DNA of 15,400 nt. Origin: CAYMRB01 sp964392615 (GTDB taxonomy: Bacteria; Planctomycetota; UBA8108). The notes under the pieces were generated by a model, which saw nothing but the letters and a program-made list of their open reading frames with translations, made no database searches and was not told where the DNA came from. Of the stretch, positions 1 to 7,160 are shown piece after piece. The DNA lies in assembly GCA_964392615.1 (NCBI GenBank), contig CAYMRB010000242.1, forward strand, positions 1 to 15,400, given 5' to 3'. A program made the translations under genes and the position numbers. Every line of letters begins with the position of its first letter. Position 1 is the first letter of the stretch.

Positions 1-1720
1 GGTGCCACGCGACGAGAGGGTACGGTCCGTCCCGACGCCGGCCGCCGATCGCGTTCGAGTCCGACGTCGTCATCAGCACCTTGGCGCCGGGCTTCGCCCC
101 GCGCAGCACCGGCAACCGATAGAGCGGGTGAACGAGTCGCCACAGGCTCGAGCTCTGACGACGCGACCCGCCGAGCAGCACCATGCGGCTCTCGAGCCCC
201 TGCGCGGTCGGCACCGGGTGCACCGACGAGGTCACGTCGCGATACGTTCCCGCGGCGAGCTCGACCGGCAGGACGGACGTGATCGGCGTGTCGCGATACG
301 ACATCGGCGCGAACTCGTGGCCGGCAAGGAGCAGGAACGAGCCGCCGTTCTCCCGGACGTGCTTCTCGACCCACTCGAGCTGCGCACGCGTGAAGTAGTG
401 CGCCGGCACGTCGCCGAGGATGACGAGGTCGTACTTCGCCGTATCCTCCGCTCGCTCCGGGAAACGGCCGATGTAGCCCGGCGCGACCTTCGGTAGCTCC
501 GGGTCGCCCTCCGTGAGCAGGAACTTGACGTCGAGGCGGGGGTCACGCGTCAAAACCGCGCGCAGGTAACGATACTCCCAGCGCGGCCGTCCCTCGACGT
601 AGAGCACCTTGATCTTCTCGTCGACGACGCGCAGCGTGCGCGAGACGGAGTTGTTGTCGACGGTCGACTCGCCCTCGAGCGGCGTCAGCTTGACGTCGAG
701 CTGCCGCGCGCCCGATGCGCCCTGCGGCACGAACGAGAGCTCCTCGAAACGGGAGTCGCTGCCGAGCAGCACGCTGCGCCGCGCGACCTCGGCACCGTCG
801 AGCGTCACCGTCAGCTCGGCCGCTCGTCCGTCGTAGCCGCTCGAGACGATCTCGACCTTCACCGGCACGCGATCCTTGACGAAGACGGTGTCCTGCACGA
901 CGACCGCGCGAATGCGCACATCCTCCGGACTCATCAGACCGAGGCCGAGCGGGTAGACCGGCACGCCCTTCGCGCCGAGGCGTCGCGCGACCTCGAGCGG
1001 ATCGGCGCCCGCGTTCGACGCGCCGTCCGTCAACACGACGACCGCATCGATCGTCTGACCGCTGTAGCGCTCGATCGCCTCCTCGAGCGCCGAGCCGAGC
1101 CGTGTCTCGCCCGCCGTCGCCGCCTCCGGCACGACGTCGTGGTCGAGGAACGTCGCGTCGATCTCGGCCGGCTCGAGCGACGCGCCGAAGCGGAAGAAAT
1201 GCGTGCGGACCTCGTCGTTCTGACGCCGGAAGACCTCGAGCGCCGGGTTTGCGATCAATCCGCGCGCCATGTCGAGACGCGTGGCGCGCGCGGCCTTCTC
1301 GCGCGCGTCGGTCGTTGCTGCATCGATCGATGCCGCCGTGCCGCCGCTCCCGGCGTCACTTGACAGAGGCACGCTGCCGAGCGCGCGCGCCGCGTCGAGG
1401 AGGTCCTCCTCCTTGCTGCGCTGCTCGGTGAGCGTCATGCTCTGCGACACGTCGAGGAGAACGAGCACGTTGCTCGGCACGATCAGGTCCTTCGCGACGC
1501 TGAGGACCGGCTCGAACACGAGCGCGATCAGCAGCACGCACGCGGTCGCTCGCAGCATCGTCAGCACGACGCGCAGCCAGCTGCTGATGCCGCCCTGTCG
1601 CCGATACACGACGACGGTGACGACGACCGCCACGACGATCAGAGCCGCGAGCACCCACGGCGGCCACGATCCGCGCAGTCCCAACGTGCCGGCGGGGCCC
1701 AGGTCGAGGATGCCGCTCAT
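1..1720 (-). CDS. Membrane VWA protein with amidotransferase-like domain, C-terminus cut by window edge
   Basis: The visible 573 residues start at an ATG that overlaps the stop of the upstream BatA-like gene (ATGA), which fixes the start. Two hydrophobic helices lie at about residues 20-40 and 51-72. A VWA domain follows, with a complete metal-site (MIDAS) motif: D90-x-S92-x-S94, a likely Thr near 206 and a TDG at 231-233. An Ig-like stretch (about 265-365) leads to a class I glutamine amidotransferase-like domain opening with VLYVEGRPRWEYRYL (372-386), a hallmark of this large planctomycete/bacterial family. I see no Cys-His-Glu amidotransferase triad in the visible part, so it is probably a non-catalytic fold. 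The frame is open to base 1; relatives are usually around 700-850 residues, so perhaps a quarter is missing. It is the last visible gene of the MoxR operon and probably acts as a membrane-anchored binding partner of that ATPase. Family assignment is firm; the cellular role is inferred. Confidence 0.88.
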   Translation of the reverse strand, partial: MSGILDLGPAGTLGLRGSWPPWVLAALIVVAVVVTVVVYRRQGGISSWLRVVLTMLRATACVLLIALVFEPVLSVAKDLIVPSNVLVLLDVSQSMTLTEQRSKEEDLLDAARALGSVPLSSDAGSGGTAASIDAATTDAREKAARATRLDMARGLIANPALEVFRRQNDEVRTHFFRFGASLEPAEIDATFLDHDVVPEAATAGETRLGSALEEAIERYSGQTIDAVVVLTDGASNAGADPLEVARRLGAKGVPVYPLGLGLMSPEDVRIRAVVVQDTVFVKDRVPVKVEIVSSGYDGRAAELTVTLDGAEVARRSVLLGSDSRFEELSFVPQGASGARQLDVKLTPLEGESTVDNNSVSRTLRVVDEKIKVLYVEGRPRWEYRYLRAVLTRDPRLDVKFLLTEGDPELPKVAPGYIGRFPERAEDTAKYDLVILGDVPAHYFTRAQLEWVEKHVRENGGSFLLLAGHEFAPMSYRDTPITSVLPVELAAGTYRDVTSSVHPVPTAQGLESRMVLLGGSRRQSSSLWRLVHPLYRLPVLRGAKPGAKVLMTTSDSNAIGGRRRDGPYPLVAWH

Positions 1721-3885
1721 CTCGCACCTCCTGCCGCCGAGAGCCCGCGGCTGAACCGTCGCGCGAGCAGGAACTCGATCGCGAAGATCACGAGTCCGGC
1801 GACGAGGAGCTCCCACCACAGCTCGCGGCCGACGCGACTCTCCTCGACCACCGCGAGCACGCTCTCGTCCGGGTCGACGACTCGCACCGGCGCGTCGGCG
1901 ACCGCCCGCGTCAGCGCGTCGATGGCCAGCACGCGAGTGTCGGACTCCGCCGCCGCGACGTTGAATGCGACGTGCGTCGCAGGCTCCTCACGCGAGTACT
2001 GCACGCGGTAGAAGCCCGGCATCGACACCGGCGGGAACGTGATCGTCGGACGGCCGTCGTCGATCGTCACGTCGAGCTCGAACTCGTCACCGCCGGGCGC
2101 GACGCACGGCACACGTCCCGCCTCGGCGGCCGCCGGCAGGCGAATCGTCGCCGCGACGCCCACCGGGCGCGCGGTTTCGTGGTCACGGCGTGTCAGATAC
2201 GTCGCGGTCTGATGGATCAGGATCGGATAGACGGGGTGCGTGACCATGTCGGTCCACCTCCGCCCCGCCGTCGTCGCGGCGAGGACGACCGCGCCGAGAC
2301 CGACGCGCTTCTCACAGAGGAACGGATCGCCATTGCCGAGTCGCAGGACGACGCGCGCGTCCGCCGCCACCGTGACGCGGTGGTAGCTCTGCACTCGCGC
2401 CGAGTCGAGCAGCGCCGGATCGAGCGATTCGACCGCCGACGCGAGAACGTGCCCGTCGTCGACCGCGGCGATCGTCCAGCCGAGACTCTGCGCTCCCTCC
2501 GCACCATTCGCGCCCGTGCTGTTCGCCTCGACGATCGTGCCGATCGCCCCGGGCAGGAGCGCTGTCCCCTCGTGCTGCAAGCGCTCTCCGAGCAGCCCGC
2601 CCTCGACATTGTCGCCGGTGAACACGACGAGGCCGCCGCCGTCGCGCACGGAGTGATAGAGGACGAGCGCCTGGCTCGCGTCGACATCGCCGACGTTCGC
2701 GAGCACGACGAGGTCGTAGTCGCTCAAGCGCTGCTGCGCCAACTCCGACAGCGTCACGGCGTGCACGAACATCGCATCGCGCGTCTCGTCCGGCTGTGAC
2801 GACAGCGCGGCGACCAGGTAGCCGGTCTCGCCGTCGTACGGGTCGGGCGCCGGATCGCCGTCCACGCACAGAACGCGCAGGCGATCGCGCACGCTCGCGA
2901 CCACGCGACGCTCGTTGTCGACGCTCAGCTCGTCGCCGTCGATGCTCGCGGTCATCTCGATATCGCCGGCCTCGAGGAAGCTCGTCCAGAGAGGCACGAC
3001 CTCGCTCTCGCCCGGCTCGAGCCGCTCGACGATGCGTTCGGCGACCGCACGTCCGTCGACCTCGAGCCGCACGCCGATACGCTCGCGAGCGTTCCTTCCC
3101 CCGTTGGCGACCTCGACGTCGTAGCGCGCTGTAGCGCCCTTGCGAAGCGCTCCCGACGCGAGACCGAAGCGTCGCACCGAGGTGTTCTCGGCGCCGGACG
3201 TGCCGATCGGCACGACGAACACGCGCGCGACGCTGCGCAGGCTCTCGAGCGCCGCGCGGGCCTTCGAGGACAGTCGCTCCCAATCGATCGCCTGCGCGTC
3301 CGTGACGATGAAGCACTCCTTCGTCGGGGCGTCGAGCTCGCGGGCGAGGCTTTCGAGCTCCGCGATGGTCGCCTCGAGATCGAGGCGCTCGGCCGTGGGC
3401 CCGACCTCGTCGAGACGCTCGTCGAAGCGCGCCTGGTCATAGCCGACGCCGCGCAGCAGCGATCGCGGCCTCTGCGCGGCGAGGAAGACGCTCGCCGGGG
3501 TGCCGGTCTCGATCGTCGCGAGGACATCGCGCGTCCGCTCTCGAGCTGCCTCGAACCGCGTTCGCAGACCGGGCGCGTGCGACATGCTGTACGAGGCGTC
3601 GACCGCGATGACGATGCCGACGTCCGCGCCCGCCGCGCCGTCCTTCGGCATCAGGGCGGGTCGCGCGAAGGCCAGGGCGACGAGCGCGATCGCCACGCAT
3701 CTCAGGAGGAGAAGTATCAGATCCTCGACGCGCACGCGCCGCGATCGCGCGACGAGCGCGCGCCGCAGAAGCTCCATCGCCGCCCAATCGATCTGTTGGA
3801 AGCGGAATCGATTGAGCAAGTGAACGATGATCGGCACCGCGACGCCGGCGGTCGCCCAGAGTAGGAGGGGGTTGAGGAAGTCCAT
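1717..3885 (-). CDS. BatA-like membrane VWA protein with amidotransferase-like domain
   Basis: This 722-residue protein starts at MDFLNPLLLW, the classic BatA (aerotolerance regulator) N-terminus, with membrane helices at about 6-23 and 54-76. The frame stays open 14 codons further upstream, but this start has a GGGAGG ribosome site just before it and begins one base after the previous stop. The VWA domain follows with MIDAS residues D96-x-S98-x-S100; the usual TDG loop reads TDAQ (195-198). Residues about 240-335 look like an Ig/CARDB-type beta domain. Residues about 336-446 form an amidotransferase-like fold beginning VLCVDGDPAPDPY. A final membrane helix (about 690-708) is followed by a short basic tail. 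The architecture places the VWA and later domains between membrane anchors. By analogy with Bat proteins it probably works with MoxR and the DUF58 protein in envelope protein assembly. The function is inferred; the domain calls are strong. Confidence 0.9.
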   Translation of the reverse strand: MDFLNPLLLWATAGVAVPIIVHLLNRFRFQQIDWAAMELLRRALVARSRRVRVEDLILLLLRCVAIALVALAFARPALMPKDGAAGADVGIVIAVDASYSMSHAPGLRTRFEAARERTRDVLATIETGTPASVFLAAQRPRSLLRGVGYDQARFDERLDEVGPTAERLDLEATIAELESLARELDAPTKECFIVTDAQAIDWERLSSKARAALESLRSVARVFVVPIGTSGAENTSVRRFGLASGALRKGATARYDVEVANGGRNARERIGVRLEVDGRAVAERIVERLEPGESEVVPLWTSFLEAGDIEMTASIDGDELSVDNERRVVASVRDRLRVLCVDGDPAPDPYDGETGYLVAALSSQPDETRDAMFVHAVTLSELAQQRLSDYDLVVLANVGDVDASQALVLYHSVRDGGGLVVFTGDNVEGGLLGERLQHEGTALLPGAIGTIVEANSTGANGAEGAQSLGWTIAAVDDGHVLASAVESLDPALLDSARVQSYHRVTVAADARVVLRLGNGDPFLCEKRVGLGAVVLAATTAGRRWTDMVTHPVYPILIHQTATYLTRRDHETARPVGVAATIRLPAAAEAGRVPCVAPGGDEFELDVTIDDGRPTITFPPVSMPGFYRVQYSREEPATHVAFNVAAAESDTRVLAIDALTRAVADAPVRVVDPDESVLAVVEESRVGRELWWELLVAGLVIFAIEFLLARRFSRGLSAAGGAR

Positions 3886-3886
3886 G

Positions 3887-5098
3887 CTAGCCTCCCTCGC
3901 CCTTCGGCTCAGCGTCCGACGGGACACCGCTCAAGTGGGCATCGGCGAACACCACCGCGCTCGGAAACAGGCATCGCCGGCCGAGACCGAGCTCGACGAC
4001 GAGCTCCGCGCCCGCACCGCCCGCTGTCGCGGGCAGGTCGATCTCGAGCCACTCCGCGCCGGTCTCCGGGCCGACGGTTCGCTCGAGGACACGAGCCTCG
4101 CCGACGCGCACGACGACCGTCACGTCCCCGCGCGAACCCGGCGCCGGAGCCAACAGGCCGCGCAGCTTGGCCGCGCCGCCCGCAGGCATCGCGTAGCGCG
4201 CGTCGATTCGGGCCGGCAGCCGCAGCGCACGCGTGGCGCCGATCCGCCGCGTCAGGGACGGCGCCACGGCGATGTCGCGTTCGGTGAGCTGCTCGACCGC
4301 ATCGCTCAAGAGCGCGTGCCGGCGCACGCTTGCCGCTCGTCGAGTCAGGTCGAGGCGCTCCGGGCGATGCCGCACGAGCGTGCGCAGCCGAGAGATCGGC
4401 ACGCGCACCTCGCCGAGAATCGCGTGGCGGATGCGCAACGTGCTGCCGTGCTCGGTGGACGTTCCGTCGGCATCGATCGACACCTCGCCCACGAACAGCG
4501 AGCCGTCGACGAGGCCGACCTCGTCGTACGTCGCGTCCGGCGCCGCGGTCTTCCCTGCGGCAAACACGTACCGCTGCAGCTCTTCCCGCGCGACCTTGAC
4601 CACGCCGAACGGGCTCGACACCGCGACGACCGACGCGTCGATCCACAGCAGCTTCCCCGGTAGCGGACGGCCGGAGCCGCGGTAGAGACGGCCGACGCGA
4701 TCGCTACCGCGCGTCTCCCCGCCTCCGCTGGGCGTGTTCGGCGCGAAATCGAGTGCCGCGATCCGGCCGACATCGACCTCCTTCTGGCCGAGGACCGTCG
4801 CCTGCAACACGCACTTGCCGCCCTGGAGGGACACGAGCCGAGCCGGCCAGACCTCGCCATTGTGGAGGCGAATCGCGTGCGGCTCGCTGCGGCGAACGAC
4901 GTCGTTTGCCCCGTCTCCCCCGACTCGCAGATACCAGACATCGTCCAGCGCGATCGTGCGGTCCGCGATGGTGACGCCCGCACCGTCGATCGTCACGTCA
5001 CCTGCAACACGCCCCTCGCGCGTCACGACCTCTCCGGCATCGACGCCGGCGATCGACGCGACGAGAGCGATCAGGATCGGTGCGCGCCACGCTCTCAC
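3887..5098 (-). CDS. Exported beta-repeat protein with NPCBM-like C-terminus, inside MoxR operon
   Basis: I chose the GTG at 5098-5096, which overlaps the DUF58 stop (GTGA); an ATG 33 codons upstream would overlap that gene by about 100 bases and bury the signal peptide. From the GTG the 403-residue product opens with a short basic stretch and a hydrophobic core (residues 7-18), then VDAGE, a good Sec signal peptide. Four related segments follow at about 31-59, 85-118, 148-180 and 204-242. Each has a G-x-(V/L) strand, a hydrophobic stretch, a Gly, and a V-x-(V/I)-x-x-(I/L)-x-x-L end. Residues about 286-390 resemble an NPCBM/NEW2 carbohydrate-binding fold (RYAMPAGGAAKLRG early, VVFADAHL at the end). 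There is no catalytic motif. It may be a periplasmic substrate or partner of the neighbouring VWA proteins, or bind wall or surface glycans; both ideas are inference. The CDS itself is well supported by coupling on both sides. Confidence 0.85.
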   Translation of the reverse strand: MRAWRAPILIALVASIAGVDAGEVVTREGRVAGDVTIDGAGVTIADRTIALDDVWYLRVGGDGANDVVRRSEPHAIRLHNGEVWPARLVSLQGGKCVLQATVLGQKEVDVGRIAALDFAPNTPSGGGETRGSDRVGRLYRGSGRPLPGKLLWIDASVVAVSSPFGVVKVAREELQRYVFAAGKTAAPDATYDEVGLVDGSLFVGEVSIDADGTSTEHGSTLRIRHAILGEVRVPISRLRTLVRHRPERLDLTRRAASVRRHALLSDAVEQLTERDIAVAPSLTRRIGATRALRLPARIDARYAMPAGGAAKLRGLLAPAPGSRGDVTVVVRVGEARVLERTVGPETGAEWLEIDLPATAGGAGAELVVELGLGRRCLFPSAVVFADAHLSGVPSDAEPKGEGG

Positions 5099-5985
5099 AG
5101 CACGCTCCTCGATCGTTCCATCAGATAGCTCGACAGCACGACGTCGACGGGTCGTGACGTGTCGACGAGGACGTAGTCGACCTGACTCTTCTCGCACGTC
5201 GCCTTGATGTCGGCGAGGTACTTGCCGAGCTCCTCGAGGTATGCCTCGCGAACGCGCTTCGGGCGCGTGATCAGCTCGTCCAGGTCCTCGAGTCCCTTGA
5301 ACTTCGCCGTGCCCTCGAACGGAAAGCGCAGCTCGTACGGGTCGAGCACGTGGAACACGACCACGTTGTGACCGCGAAACCGCAGGTGGTCGAGGCCGCG
5401 CCCGAACTCCTCGACGTGATCGAGGAGGTCGGAGAACAGGATGACGAAACCGCGCCGCGTCATGCGACGCGCGAACTCGTGCAGGATGCCGGTGACGTTG
5501 GTGCGCGGAACCGGCTCGACACCCTCGAGCTCGTTCGCGATCGTCGTGACGATCGTCTCCGCCGCGCTCGGCTGCACATAGTTGCGCAGCTCGCCATCGA
5601 AGACTCCGAGCCCGACAGCGTCGCGCTGCTTGACGATCAGGTGCGCGAGACTCGCCGCGAGGAACTTCGCGTACTCGAGCTTGCTGACGGCGCCGGACCG
5701 ATAGTGCATCGACGAGCTCGCGTCGAGCAGCAGGTTGGCCGCGAAGTCCGTCTCGGCCTCGTACAGCTTGATGTAGTAGCGCGACGTGCGTCCGTAGACG
5801 CGCCAGTCGACGTGGCGCAGCGAGTCGCCGGACACGTACGGCCGGTGGTGCGAAAACTCGGTACTGAAGCCACGCAGCGGGCTCTTGTGGTGGCCGATGC
5901 GCACGCCCTCGACGACCTCGCGCGCGACGAGCTCGAGCGAGCTGAGCCGCTGCAGCGTTTCGGGATCAAGGTACCGCGGCGGCAT
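5095..5985 (-). CDS. DUF58 protein with VWA-type fold
   Basis: A 296-residue DUF58 protein of normal family length. The signature HRPYVSGDSLRHVDWRVYGR is at residues 47-66, followed by YYIKLYEAET. The central part is VWA-like with a complete MIDAS start, D88-x-S90-x-S92, and a hydrophobic FVILFSDLLDH strand. There is no membrane helix, so the protein is probably cytoplasmic, which is common for MoxR-linked DUF58 proteins of this short type. The ATG at 5985 lies 20 bases inside the moxR-like gene and is preceded by AAGGAA and GGAG stretches that could serve as ribosome site. DUF58 proteins are almost always encoded beside MoxR ATPases and are thought to be their adaptor or substrate-presenting partners. 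The family call is very sure; the biochemical role is not established. Confidence 0.95.
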   Translation of the reverse strand: MPPRYLDPETLQRLSSLELVAREVVEGVRIGHHKSPLRGFSTEFSHHRPYVSGDSLRHVDWRVYGRTSRYYIKLYEAETDFAANLLLDASSSMHYRSGAVSKLEYAKFLAASLAHLIVKQRDAVGLGVFDGELRNYVQPSAAETIVTTIANELEGVEPVPRTNVTGILHEFARRMTRRGFVILFSDLLDHVEEFGRGLDHLRFRGHNVVVFHVLDPYELRFPFEGTAKFKGLEDLDELITRPKRVREAYLEELGKYLADIKATCEKSQVDYVLVDTSRPVDVVLSSYLMERSRSVL

Positions 5986-7051
5986 CGGCTCCGAGTTCCT
6001 TGAAGGCCTCCATCTCGTACAGCCGATCGTCCGACGGCACGGCTTCGAGGAGCTTGGCGATGATGTCGTCCGGGGTCAGTCCCTCCGAGCGCGCGGTGAA
6101 GTTCGTGATGATCCGGTGTCGCAGGACGGGTCGCGCGACCGCTTGCACGTCCTCGATCGACACGTGGTACCGGCCGTGCAGCACGGCACGCGCCTTGCCG
6201 GCGATGATCAGGAACAGACTGGCGCGGGGCCCGGCGCCGTACGCGAGCCAATCGTTGACGAAGGAGACGGTCTCGATGGCCCCTGGTCGCGTCGCGCGGA
6301 CGAGCATCGCGGCATAGTTGAAGATGTGGTCGGCAACAGGCGCACGCCGTACGAGGGACTGCAACGCGAGGATGTCGTCGCGATGGAGCACCTCGCCGAT
6401 CTGCGGCTCGTGGTCGCCGCTGACCCGCTTCATGATCTCGATCTCCTCGCGCCAGCTCGGGTAGTCGACGAGGACATTGAACAGGAAGCGGTCGAGCTGG
6501 GCCTCCGGCAGCGGATAGGTGCCCTCTTGCTCGATCGGGTTCTGCGTCGCCAGCACGAAGAAGGGCTCCTCGAGCGCGAAGTCCTCACCTCCCGCCGAGA
6601 TCTTCTTCTCCTGCATCGCCTCGAGGAGGGCCGCCTGCGTCTTCGGCGGAGTTCGGTTGATCTCGTCGGCCAGGATGATGTTCGCGAACACGGGGCCCTT
6701 GAGGAACTTGAACTGCCGCGCGCCGGTCTCCGGATCGTCCTGCAGGATCTCCGTTCCAGTGATGTCCGACGGCATCAGGTCGGGCGTGAACTGAATGCGC
6801 TTGAACGACAGCGAGAGCGTCTCGGCAAGCGAGCTCACCAGCAGCGTCTTCGCGAGCCCCGGTACACCGACGAGCAGACAGTGACCGCGCGCGAAGATCG
6901 CGATCATCATCTCCTCGACGACTTGCTCCTGGCCGACGATGACCTTGCCGAGCTCGGCGAGCAGGCCCTGATGGGCGCGCTGGAGCTTGGCGACGGCCTC
7001 GACGTCGGCGCCACCCATCTGTCCCTGGGGATCGTTCTTGTTCTCGGCCAT
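5966..7051 (-). CDS. MoxR-family AAA+ ATPase
   Basis: This 361-residue protein is a complete MoxR ATPase and the first gene of the operon. Walker A is GVPGLAKT (62-69), Walker B is IILADEIN (125-132), sensor 1 is ATQNP (168-172) with the family-typical IEQEGTYPLPEAQLDRF after it, and a GAGPRAS segment near residue 275 carries the sensor 2 arginine. It should hydrolyse ATP as a ring-shaped chaperone-like machine in the cytoplasm. Known MoxR proteins activate or assemble metal-dependent and VWA-containing complexes. The encoded partners here are the DUF58 protein and two membrane VWA proteins downstream. The ATG at 7051 is preceded only by a weak purine-rich site (GAAGAG). Its 3' end overlaps the DUF58 gene by 20 bases. 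The family is certain; the actual client complex is unknown. Confidence 0.97.
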   Translation of the reverse strand: MAENKNDPQGQMGGADVEAVAKLQRAHQGLLAELGKVIVGQEQVVEEMMIAIFARGHCLLVGVPGLAKTLLVSSLAETLSLSFKRIQFTPDLMPSDITGTEILQDDPETGARQFKFLKGPVFANIILADEINRTPPKTQAALLEAMQEKKISAGGEDFALEEPFFVLATQNPIEQEGTYPLPEAQLDRFLFNVLVDYPSWREEIEIMKRVSGDHEPQIGEVLHRDDILALQSLVRRAPVADHIFNYAAMLVRATRPGAIETVSFVNDWLAYGAGPRASLFLIIAGKARAVLHGRYHVSIEDVQAVARPVLRHRIITNFTARSEGLTPDDIIAKLLEAVPSDDRLYEMEAFKELGADAAAVP

Positions 7052-7086
7052 TGCGCGCTCTTCGTTGCGGTGACAAGTATTCCCCT

Positions 7087-7111
7087 CAGGAGCGGTTTCC
7101 GACCGTTCCTG
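7087..7111. terminator. Imperfect hairpin between GH42-like and moxR-like genes
   Basis: Arms CAGGAGCGGT (7087-7096) and ACCGTTCCTG (7102-7111) are inverted repeats of 10 bases with a 5-base loop. In the minus-strand transcript, the direction of the flanking genes, one pair becomes an A-C mismatch. In the plus-strand transcript it would be a G-U pair. There is no following U-run, so it is not a textbook intrinsic terminator. It could be a weak terminator, a 5'-leader structure of the moxR-like transcript, or a protein-binding site. Confidence 0.3.
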
Positions 7112-7122
7112 TGACCGCCCGC

Positions 7123-7131
7123 ATCGTACCA
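7123..7131 (-). promoter_or_regulatory. Possible extended -10 for the moxR-like operon
   Basis: On the minus strand the sequence reads TGGTACGAT, matching an extended -10 (TGn followed by TACGAT) about 70 bases before the moxR-like ATG. There is no recognisable -35 hexamer 17 bases upstream. The call rests on position and one short match, so it is weak. If it is real, the hairpin at 7087-7111 would be in the 5' leader. Confidence 0.22.
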
Positions 7132-7160
7132 GGCGTCGCGCGAGGGGCGATCACGCCTTC

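Larger units (their letters stand above)
7052..7160. other. Gap upstream of the moxR-like operon
   Basis: This 109-base gap separates the stop of the GH42-like gene from the moxR-like start; both genes are read on the minus strand. It is the only sizeable gap to the right of the operon, so it is the natural place for the operon promoter and for a terminator of the preceding gene. It holds an imperfect hairpin (7087-7111) and a weak extended -10-like string (7123-7131). I see no small gene in it. Read-through from the GH42-like gene remains possible because no U-tract terminator is visible. Confidence 0.5.

Noticed and set aside
2312..3316. Minus-strand frame of 334 codons inside the BatA-like gene
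   Set aside because: Out-of-frame shadow with extreme Arg content; the BatA-like frame carries all the recognisable domains.
1..7051. Metal-chelatase (MgsA/CbbQ, cobalt or magnesium chelatase) or ternary AAA+/VWA defence system
   Set aside because: The ATPase motifs and the DUF58/BatA partners fit the MoxR-Bat type; there is no nuclease, protease, or chelatase large subunit nearby.
5885..7114. Plus-strand open frame of 409 codons opposite the moxR-like gene
   Set aside because: It is the antisense of a highly conserved AAA+ gene; its composition is dominated by Arg, Asp and Leu without any motif.
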